Shown here: piece after piece, positions 58,201 through 64,000 of the stretch
Position numbering within the stretch: the first letter of the stretch is position 1
Layout of the letters: every line of letters starts with the position of its first letter
Source of the DNA: Rhizorhabdus sp049889055
GTDB lineage: Bacteria > Pseudomonadota > Alphaproteobacteria > Sphingomonadales > Sphingomonadaceae
Assembly: GCF_049889055.1 (NCBI RefSeq)
Contig: NZ_JBLTWO010000005.1
Location: 124,001-188,000 of the forward strand
DNA: 64,000 nucleotides
Direction of reading: 5' to 3'
Position numbers and translations under genes: made by a program
Notes under the pieces: model-generated
The model's input: the letters and a program-made list of their open reading frames with translations, nothing else
What the model was told of the DNA's origin: nothing
Database searches by the model: none

Positions 58201-58514
58201 GCCAAGCCCTCGTCGATGCTCTTGCCGCATCGAGCGCCGCCCTGGTTGCGGCGCTCGATGCGCAGGATGTCGACGCCATCGAAAAGACTTTGCCCGATCT
58301 CACCGCCCGTGTGGCGGAAATGAAAGCGCGGGGCGCGTGGGCCCCCTCGCCGCGCCTCAAGCAGAGCCTGCTCGCCGCTCTGCAGATCGTGGACGGCGCC
58401 CGCTTCAGGGTGCGCTATCTCGCCGACCGCAACCAGCAGCATATCGATATGCTCGCCGAGGCCGCCGGCCGCTTCGACTGCACGCCAGCCACCTACAGCC
58501 GCAACCCGCGCTAG
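58197..58514 (+). CDS. FlgN-like flagellar export chaperone (inferred)
   Basis: 105 residues from a GTG start overlapping flgM by 4 bp. The sequence is mostly helical (LVDALAASSAALVAALDAQD and following), as in FlgN. Its position right after flgM is the classical flgN position. The family match by eye is weak, so the name rests mainly on context. It ends converging on the Crp/Fnr gene (4-bp overlap). Confidence 0.6.
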   Translation: MSQALVDALAASSAALVAALDAQDVDAIEKTLPDLTARVAEMKARGAWAPSPRLKQSLLAALQIVDGARFRVRYLADRNQQHIDMLAEAAGRFDCTPATYSRNPR

Positions 58515-59248
58515 ACTGCGCGCCGGAATCGGTCCGCTGCCGTGGGATGGGTCCCGGCCAGCACCGTGTCGAAATGGCGTTCGACCAGCCCGTTGCACTG
58601 GCAGGCCAATCCCTCCAGCCGTTCCGCATCGATCACCTTGATCACGCCGCGACGCACCGTGATCAGGTCGAGCGCCTTGAACCGCCCGACCACCCGGCTG
58701 ACATAGCTCCGCCCCACGCCCATGATCGAGGCGAGTTGCTCCTGCGTCATCGTGATCTCGTTGCTGCCGGTTCGGGCAACCGCCGCACAGAGCCACTTCG
58801 CCGCCCGCTGCTCGATCATGTGGTTCGCGTTGCACGCTACCGACTGAAAGACCTGAGCCAGCAGACAATCGGCATAGCGCGCGAACAGCCGGCTGATCGA
58901 TGGGGAGCGATCCTTGGCCCGTTCGAGATCGCTGGTCGAAATCGACAGAAAGGGTCCGCCGTGCAGTACCCCGGTGCGCGCGAATGCCGGCAGATGGCCA
59001 CTGCTCACGATCCCGCCGACCGCGCCTTCCCGGCCGATCATGGCAGTTTCCACCGCATTGCCGTCTTCGAGCATCACCATGAAGGATGCGACCGAGGACC
59101 CGCAGGGAAAATAGCAGCGCTGGATGACGTCGCCGGGTTCGTAGAGGACATGCCCGGTGCGCAGGATGCACTCGCTAAGGCTCTCGGCAAGCAGCTGTCG
59201 GTCAACAGACTGCAGATTCATCAATAGGTTGCTTCCGTCGAGCAGCAT
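58511..59248 (-). CDS. Crp/Fnr-family transcription regulator
   Basis: 245 residues: an N-terminal cyclic-nucleotide-binding-type barrel (GHVLYEPGDVIQRCYFPCGS, MIGREGAVGG), a dimer helix, and a C-terminal winged helix with LASIMGVGRSYVSRVVGRF as the recognition helix region. No FNR-type four-Cys cluster is seen at the N-terminus, and the Arg/Ser needed for cAMP are not obvious, so the ligand is unknown. It is divergent from bphO. Confidence 0.85.
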   Translation of the reverse strand: MLLDGSNLLMNLQSVDRQLLAESLSECILRTGHVLYEPGDVIQRCYFPCGSSVASFMVMLEDGNAVETAMIGREGAVGGIVSSGHLPAFARTGVLHGGPFLSISTSDLERAKDRSPSISRLFARYADCLLAQVFQSVACNANHMIEQRAAKWLCAAVARTGSNEITMTQEQLASIMGVGRSYVSRVVGRFKALDLITVRRGVIKVIDAERLEGLACQCNGLVERHFDTVLAGTHPTAADRFRRAV

Positions 59249-59283
59249 AGATCCTCGTTACGCACAGGATTTCACTTTTTGTC

Positions 59284-59311
59284 GGAACCCGCACCCCCGC
59301 AGGAAAGTTCC
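59284..59311. promoter_or_regulatory. GGAAC...GTTCC dyad, possible EcfG-type promoter element
   Basis: GGAAC (59284-59288) and GTTCC (59307-59311) are separated by 18 nt between the divergent Crp/Fnr and bphO genes. Both strands read GGAAC-N18-GTT, close to the EcfG consensus GGAAC-N16/17-CGTT but with spacing one long and the C missing. It may instead be a dimeric operator. Confidence 0.3.
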
Positions 59312-59438
59312 TCCTATGTGCACTTGTGGGCAGACAGACGTTTCGGTCATGCTATGCTATAATTCGAGACAAGCTGCCTTGGGCAATCGCCTCGCACATT
59401 GCACAAGGTAGCGTTCGCATGTTCCGTAAAGTCAATTC

Positions 59439-60020
59439 GTGAGGGCGCCATCTGTCGGCGTTGGGCCGAAACTTAGTCAGGGGTTGCGTGAATATTTGCG
59501 GGATGGTTCCCGGGATGCTCATGCAGCTGTGGACGCCACCTTCGGCTTGCTCGATCTGAGCCGACGCGACGATTATCGGAGGTTCCTCGCGGCGCATTAC
59601 ATGGCCGCCTTGTCCCTCCAACCGCTCCTGGCCGGCTTTGCGGAGCGGCACTTGAAGATGACAGCGCCGGACTATTCGGCGCTTCTGGAAGACGATCTGG
59701 CAGGACTTGGGGTGAAGCCGGAGCAGCTTCCGCACCTCACCCTCGACATGCCTGACGAGCCCGCAGCCAGTTATGTGCTCATTGGCTCCCGCCTCGGCAT
59801 GTCGATGATCAGGCGGCAAGGTTATTGGGGCGCGGCCACAGGTCGGCCCTCCGCCTATATGGAGGATGATAGGGGTATCGTCGTCTGGCGGCGACTACTG
59901 ACGTGGTTTGCGGAGCAACGCATGAACCCGGAAGTTGCCGCCGAGACGCTCGAGGCAGCACGACGCTGCTTCGATCTTTTTAGAAGCGCCTTTGCCATGA
60001 GCGAGGGCGTGAAGGGCTGA
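59439..60020 (+). CDS. bphO: Biliverdin-producing heme oxygenase, BphO-like
   Basis: 193 residues. It should open heme to biliverdin, the chromophore for the phytochrome encoded 3 bp downstream. The proximal His is in REYLRDGSRDAHAAVD (H28), followed by RRFLAAHYMAAL and a conserved ending region YVLIGSRLGMSMI (the distal helix with Gly residues). It starts with GTG (59439); no strong Shine-Dalgarno is visible, so a later start cannot be excluded. Confidence 0.85.
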   Translation: MRAPSVGVGPKLSQGLREYLRDGSRDAHAAVDATFGLLDLSRRDDYRRFLAAHYMAALSLQPLLAGFAERHLKMTAPDYSALLEDDLAGLGVKPEQLPHLTLDMPDEPAASYVLIGSRLGMSMIRRQGYWGAATGRPSAYMEDDRGIVVWRRLLTWFAEQRMNPEVAAETLEAARRCFDLFRSAFAMSEGVKG

Positions 60021-60023
60021 TTT

Positions 60024-62606
60024 ATGGCTACGGCGATCTCTCAACAGGAACTGGACCTTGCCTATTGCAACCGCGAGCCGATCCAGTTCATCGGCCGGAT
60101 TCAGAGCTTTGGCTGGCTGATCGCCTTTTCGAGCGACTGGATCATCACCCATGCCTCGGCCAACTCCCGCATCCTGACCGGTGCGGAGGCGCTCGACATG
60201 GTCGGGCGTCCGGCGAGCGAGTATATCGATCCGCGCGCGCTTCACGACGTCAGGGGGCGGCTGCAGATCCTGGCCAGCGCCGAGTCCGTGGACCGGCTGT
60301 TCGAGGTCGATCTGGTCGGAGACGGCCGGACCTTCGACATCGCGGTCTATCGATCCGACCGATCGTTCGTGCTCGAAATCGAGCCCAGCGAATCCGGACG
60401 GCTTCGGGATCTGGTCAGCTATGTGCGGCCGATGGTCGCCCGGATGCGCCAGTCGAAGACGATCGAGGAACTGTGCCAGTCGGGCGCACGCCATCTGCGC
60501 GCCCTCACCGGCTTCGACCGCGTCAAGGTCTATCGTTTCGACCAGAACAAGAGCGGCCAGGTCATCGCCGAGTGGCGCGCCCCCGGCATGGACAGCTATC
60601 TGGGTCTGCGCTTCCCGGCGACGGACATCCCCTCCCAGGCACGGGCGCTCTACGCCAAGAACATGCTCCGCATCATCGTCGATGTCGATGACAGGACGGT
60701 CGAGGTCCTTCCGGAAATCAGCCCCGAAGGCAATCCGCTCGACCTGACGATGAGCGGCATCCGCGCCGTTTCGCCGATCCATATCGAATATCTCAAGAAT
60801 ATGGGCGTCAAGGCGTCGATGTCGGTATCGATCATGAAGCGGGGAGAATTGTGGGGGCTGTTTGCCTGCCACCACTACAAGCCGCTCCGCCTGCCCTATT
60901 CGGTCCGGACCGCCGCCGAGCTCTTCGGCGAGTTCTTCTCTTATATCCTCGAACAGAGCGAGAGCGATGCCGTCCACGTCCGACAGACGCGCGCGCGCCA
61001 GATCCACGACGAGATCATGGCCCGCGTCGCGCGCGGCCATTCGCTGGGCGACACGCTCAACGACTTTGCGACGACGATCGCGGAGGTCATTCCCTATGAC
61101 GGCATGGCGGCCTGGATCGACGGCGAATATCGCTCTGTCGGTATCGCGCCCACGCGCGAGGAATTCGAGCCCCTGTCGCGCTTCCTCAACACGGCGGCAT
61201 CGAGCACGATCTGGTCGACCGACAAGCTCTCGGCCGCATTCCCGCCAGCAGCAGCCTATGTCGACCGTTGTTCGGGCCTGCTTGCCTTGCCGGTCTCCCG
61301 CGTGCCGCGCGACTATATCGTCCTGTTCCGCCGGGAGCATGTCCACGAAGTGAACTGGGCGGGCAATCCGGAGAAGGCGGCGGAGCTCGTCGATGGCGAC
61401 AGCCGCATCCATCCGCGCAAGAGCTTTGACCTGTGGAAGCAGGAACGGCGCGGCCATTCGCGCCCTTGGGAAGAGGATGAGATCGCGATCGCGCAGAGCC
61501 TGCGGGTCACGCTGCTCGAAGTCGTGCTCCAGCTGGCGGACGCCGCGCATCGCGACCGCGCACAGGCTCAGAAGCGCCAGGAATTCCTGATCGCCGAACT
61601 GAACCACCGCGTTCGCAACATCCTCAATCTCGTCCGCGGCCTGGTCACCCAGAGCGCGTCGGGCAGCGACTCGATCGAAGACTTTGCCGAGATCGTCGGC
61701 AAACGCATCTACGCGCTCGCCAGGGCGCATGATCAGGTCACGCAGGCCAACTGGTCTCCCGCCTCGCTCTACGCGCTGATCCGTACCGAATGCCGCGCCT
61801 ATGCCGATGGCGATGCCGAACGCGTCTTCCTGCGCGGACCCGACGCGATGCTGACGCCGAGCGCCTTCACCTCGCTGGCTCTGGTCGTCCACGAGCTGAT
61901 GACCAACAGCTCCAAATATGGGGCATTGAGCAATGAGGAGGGCCGCGTCGAGATCGCCATGTCGCGCTCGGCCGACGACAGCCTGACGATGAACTGGGTC
62001 GAACGCGGCGGTCCGACGGTCGTACCTCCCACACGGAGCGGGTTCGGGTCGACGATCATCGCGCACACCGTGCCCCATGAGCTGGGCGGCACGGCAGAGA
62101 TCGACTTCCGGCCCGAAGGCTTCGTGGCGCGCTTTTCGCTGCCGCGTGGCGCTATCGCCGAGTTCGCTCACCCGCAGGCTGCAGCGCCCTGCGCGACCGT
62201 CACGCAGCTTCACCCACGATCGCAGGCCGAAAAGCAGGCCGAAAAGCAGGCTCTGGGGATCGCGATGGTGGTCGAGGACAATGTGGTGATCGCGCTCGAA
62301 GCCGAGCAGATGCTGCTCGATCTTGGCTTCTCGGCGGTCCACGTCTGCGGCTCAGCCCGGCAGGCATTGGCGATATTGGAGGAGGGCGAGGTCGCGTTCG
62401 CCTTGCTCGACGTCCATCTGGGCGAGGGCGAGACCAGCGAGCCGATCGCGGCCCTGCTCGCGCGGCGAAGCGTTCCTTATGCGATCGTCAGCGGCCTCGG
62501 CGAGCAATCGGCGATTGCAGACGGCTTTGCCGGAGCACCGCTGGTGACGAAGCCCTATCTTCGGTCCGACATCGAGCGGCTGCTAGGTTCGGTGATCCTG
62601 CGCTGA
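60024..62606 (+). CDS. bphP: Bacteriophytochrome histidine kinase with C-terminal receiver
   Basis: 860 residues: PAS (C15 in DLAYCNREPIQ is the biliverdin-attachment Cys), GAF with PATDIPSQARALY (about 198-210), PHY with the PRKSF tongue motif, then an HWE/HisKA_2 kinase (AELNHRVRNILNLV, His about 528) and a C-terminal receiver with Asp in FALLDVHLGEG (about 797). It senses red/far-red light and phosphorylates its own receiver or a partner. It is coupled to bphO by a 3-bp gap. It sits inside the flagellar region. Confidence 0.95.
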   Translation: MATAISQQELDLAYCNREPIQFIGRIQSFGWLIAFSSDWIITHASANSRILTGAEALDMVGRPASEYIDPRALHDVRGRLQILASAESVDRLFEVDLVGDGRTFDIAVYRSDRSFVLEIEPSESGRLRDLVSYVRPMVARMRQSKTIEELCQSGARHLRALTGFDRVKVYRFDQNKSGQVIAEWRAPGMDSYLGLRFPATDIPSQARALYAKNMLRIIVDVDDRTVEVLPEISPEGNPLDLTMSGIRAVSPIHIEYLKNMGVKASMSVSIMKRGELWGLFACHHYKPLRLPYSVRTAAELFGEFFSYILEQSESDAVHVRQTRARQIHDEIMARVARGHSLGDTLNDFATTIAEVIPYDGMAAWIDGEYRSVGIAPTREEFEPLSRFLNTAASSTIWSTDKLSAAFPPAAAYVDRCSGLLALPVSRVPRDYIVLFRREHVHEVNWAGNPEKAAELVDGDSRIHPRKSFDLWKQERRGHSRPWEEDEIAIAQSLRVTLLEVVLQLADAAHRDRAQAQKRQEFLIAELNHRVRNILNLVRGLVTQSASGSDSIEDFAEIVGKRIYALARAHDQVTQANWSPASLYALIRTECRAYADGDAERVFLRGPDAMLTPSAFTSLALVVHELMTNSSKYGALSNEEGRVEIAMSRSADDSLTMNWVERGGPTVVPPTRSGFGSTIIAHTVPHELGGTAEIDFRPEGFVARFSLPRGAIAEFAHPQAAAPCATVTQLHPRSQAEKQAEKQALGIAMVVEDNVVIALEAEQMLLDLGFSAVHVCGSARQALAILEEGEVAFALLDVHLGEGETSEPIAALLARRSVPYAIVSGLGEQSAIADGFAGAPLVTKPYLRSDIERLLGSVILR

Positions 62607-62629
62607 CACGCACTACCGTCAGCCAGAGC

Positions 62630-62668
62630 ATTTTCAAGTTGACCGGATTCGGTCAACGGCTCGGAAAA
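62630..62668. repeat. Palindromic element after bphP (possible dispersed intergenic repeat/terminator)
   Basis: ATTTTC ... GTTGACCG-GATT-CGGTCAAC ... GAAAAT forms a long imperfect hairpin with a perfect 8-bp core. The flanking AGAGCATTTTC word resembles the start of dispersed palindromic repeats known in alphaproteobacterial intergenic regions. It lies 24 bp after the bphP stop and has no T-tract. Only one copy is present in this window. Confidence 0.5.
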
Positions 62669-62883
62669 TCCGCGCATCAGAAGACAAGAGCTTATTCACC
62701 CACCGTGAACACGCTCCTGGCGGCGGGAATCTCGGGCCGATTGCGGGGCCGCTAGCCTGCGGGCTCACCCGATAGCGGCCATCTGGTCGGCCAGCGTTCC
62801 GTTGGCACGACGCCCGCAATGCTCGCACCCCACGGCGCGGCGACGGTCCAGCAAGGCAGTGGACAAGGTCCGTACGTCCCGGA

Positions 62884-63195
62884 CTATCGGCGTGACACGC
62901 AAAGATCCGGCAGGGCAGGCAGCAAGATCGCCCCGTGGCGCAGTGCCACAGGCAGCAGCCTGTCGCGTTCCCCCAGAACCATGATCGAGCCCGCCATCCG
63001 GCCAAGGCCGACGATGCGGACGTCGTCGCGATGACCGAGCCAGATCAAGGGCGACGCACTGCCCAGCGGCACCACCAGCATCGGGCCGGATGCCGGTGGG
63101 GACAGTGCTAGCGCCACCACAGCGGCGACGACCGCGATACATTGCAGGACCAGAGCGACAACCGACGTTTCGCTGCGTTTGATCGATTCGGACAT
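62884..63195 (-). CDS. Hypothetical membrane protein
   Basis: 103 residues: a cytoplasmic start (MSESIKRSETS), one long hydrophobic helix (VVALVLQCIAVVAAVVALAL), then a mixed region with GRMAGSIMVLGERDRLL. It might be a single-pass or two-pass protein. No family is recognised. It is divergent from flhA. A GAGAACC stretch upstream is a weak ribosome site. Confidence 0.5.
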   Translation of the reverse strand: MSESIKRSETSVVALVLQCIAVVAAVVALALSPPASGPMLVVPLGSASPLIWLGHRDDVRIVGLGRMAGSIMVLGERDRLLPVALRHGAILLPALPDLCVSRR

Positions 63196-63359
63196 CGGGT
63201 TCTCGGATTTTGCCCGCCCCTTCTGACCCTAAAGCTTTGTAATCGGGTTAATGCGCGGGCGTCTGGCGCAACAATCACCATATGTCGGCCTGCTGCCGCT
63301 GCGGACAACACCTGTCGCGGGGCAAAAGCCGGCAGCGGGGAATCGTGCCTAACGCTAAA

Positions 63360-63367
63360 TTAACCAT
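63360..63367 (+). promoter_or_regulatory. TTAACCAT half-site before flhA
   Basis: An exact TTAACCAT word lies 122 bp before the flhA ATG, in a region without another gene on the same strand. It matches the CtrA half-site seen upstream of cell-cycle and flagellar genes in alphaproteobacteria. Confidence 0.4.
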
Positions 63368-63417
63368 GTTGGCCGCACTGATCGCCTTGCATTCCCGCGA
63401 AGGCGATTGAGAGTCCC

Positions 63418-63486
63418 ATGGCGAACGACAGGAAAACCGCCGAAAATCAGAGCAACGGGCGCCGATTCCGTGCCGGGGACCGCTGA
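63418..63486 (+). CDS. Possible 22-residue leader ORF in frame with flhA
   Basis: ATG at 63418 behind TTGAGAGTCCC opens a 22-codon frame (MANDRKTAENQSNGRRFRAG and two more residues) ending in TGA at 63484-63486, only 3 nt before the flhA ATG and in the same reading frame. Translation termination next to the flhA start could couple the two. It may be chance. Confidence 0.25.
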   Translation: MANDRKTAENQSNGRRFRAGDR

Positions 63487-63489
63487 GTC

Positions 63490-64000
63490 ATGGCGGGTGC
63501 CACTCCGATGACGCGCAAGCTGTGGGCGATGACGGGACGCAATGCGATCCTGCCCATGGCGACGCTCATGCTCGTCGGGCTGATGGTCATTCCGGTGCCG
63601 GCCTTCGTCCTCGACATCGGCTTCATCGCCAACATCATGATCTCGCTGGCGGTACTGATGGTGGCGTTGAACGCCGCCAAGCCGCTCGACTTCTCCGCGT
63701 TCCCGACGGTCCTACTGTTCGCGACGCTGTTCCGCCTGTCGCTGAACGTCGCATCGACCCGCGTCGTCCTCGTCGACGGCCATAACGGCCCGGCGGCAGC
63801 CGGACATGTGATCGAGAGCTTCGGCAACTTCCTGATCGGCGGCGACTATGCCGTCGGTCTGTTCGTGTTCGGCATCCTGATGGTGATCAACCTGGTCGTC
63901 ATCACCAAGGGCGCCGGCCGCGTGTCCGAAGTGTCGGCCCGCTTCACCCTCGACGCGATGCCCGGCAAGCAGATGGCGATCGACGCCGACCTCAATGCCG
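63490..64000 (+). CDS. flhA: Flagellar export gate protein FlhA, partial (N-terminus)
   Basis: The first 170 codons are inside the window; the gene continues past the right edge. The FHIPEP-family core is clear: LLFATLFRLSLNVASTRVVL, an AAGHVIESFGNFLIGGDYAVG helix, VINLVVITKGAGRVSEVSAR and DAMPGKQMAIDADLNA. Transmembrane helices begin at IVPVPAFVLDIGFI-type sequence after a basic start. It forms the nonameric ring of the flagellar export gate. The start at 63490 is chosen; the Met six codons later is possible. Confidence 0.95.
   Translation, partial: MAGATPMTRKLWAMTGRNAILPMATLMLVGLMVIPVPAFVLDIGFIANIMISLAVLMVALNAAKPLDFSAFPTVLLFATLFRLSLNVASTRVVLVDGHNGPAAAGHVIESFGNFLIGGDYAVGLFVFGILMVINLVVITKGAGRVSEVSARFTLDAMPGKQMAIDADLNA

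Noticed and set aside
59895..62342. 815-codon minus-strand frame
   Set aside because: Antisense to the bacteriophytochrome, which has every expected domain motif.
1..64000. CRISPR arrays, insertion sequences, integrase or phage genes
   Set aside because: No regularly spaced repeats, terminal inverted repeats with transposase, or phage-type genes were seen on either strand.

Overview
The window is 64 kb of GC-rich chromosomal DNA from an alphaproteobacterium, most likely a sphingomonad (Sphingomonadaceae). The supporting signs are: a pyruvate dehydrogenase E1 beta subunit with a fused N-terminal lipoyl domain, a Flp-type pilin, a bacteriophytochrome of the HWE-kinase class paired with a heme oxygenase, an alphaproteobacterial RpoH-type promoter before dnaK, and TTAACC half-sites beside flagellar genes. 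The organism call is inference from gene content. No insertion sequences, CRISPR arrays, rRNA genes or prophage genes were seen. There is one tRNA, tRNA-Lys(UUU).

Layout. 0-2 kb: the 5' part of a one-polypeptide restriction-modification enzyme on the minus strand, divergent from a small protein. 2-8 kb: cysteine synthase with an EamA-type cysteine/O-acetylserine exporter, an MFS exporter, a UvrD helicase and a Flp pilin. 8-14 kb: tRNA-Lys, folK, an FtsB-like divisome protein, pdhA-pdhB, a lone receiver protein, a squalene/phytoene-synthase-like protein, an EF-hand protein and an NTF2-like protein. 14-18 kb: a trypsin-like secreted protease, a MidA/NDUFAF7-type methyltransferase and lgt. 17.7-22.7 kb: a signalling locus with an RsbW-like kinase, a FecR protein, an OmpA lipoprotein, a CHASE2-PP2C phosphatase, a metallo-beta-lactamase-fold hydrolase and a STAS antagonist. 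Together these look like a membrane-sensing partner-switching module whose target sigma factor lies outside the window.

22.7-30.6 kb: a GATase, a nitronate-monooxygenase-family flavoprotein, a glycosyltransferase, an alpha/beta hydrolase, a SelO-type pseudokinase AMPylase, a DUF4239 membrane protein and an Ala/Pro-rich envelope protein. 30.6-36 kb: the chaperone genes dnaK-dnaJ and grpE, with a PCu(A)C copper chaperone and a sulfotransferase between them. 36-39.3 kb: a translationally coupled bioF-bioD-bioA operon plus a tiny membrane protein. 39.2-44 kb: a small surface-glycan locus (flippase, CDP-glycerol-transferase-like protein, glycosyltransferase, sulfotransferase) with a perfect palindrome in its divergent promoter region.

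44-64 kb: a flagellar region. It holds a lytic transglycosylase, motA-motB, a long minus-strand operon flgBCDEFGHIJKL behind a perfect sigma-54 promoter, a divergent operon with an unusual second MotA/MotB-like pair followed by flgA-flgM-flgN-like, and the start of flhA. Between flgN and flhA sit a Crp/Fnr regulator and a bphO-bphP light-sensing pair. The points most worth a second look are the minimal MotAB-like pair, the CHASE2/FecR/OmpA/STAS/RsbW locus with an apparent CTG start, the Shine-Dalgarno-sequestering hairpin before the receiver gene, and the palindrome before the glycan locus.
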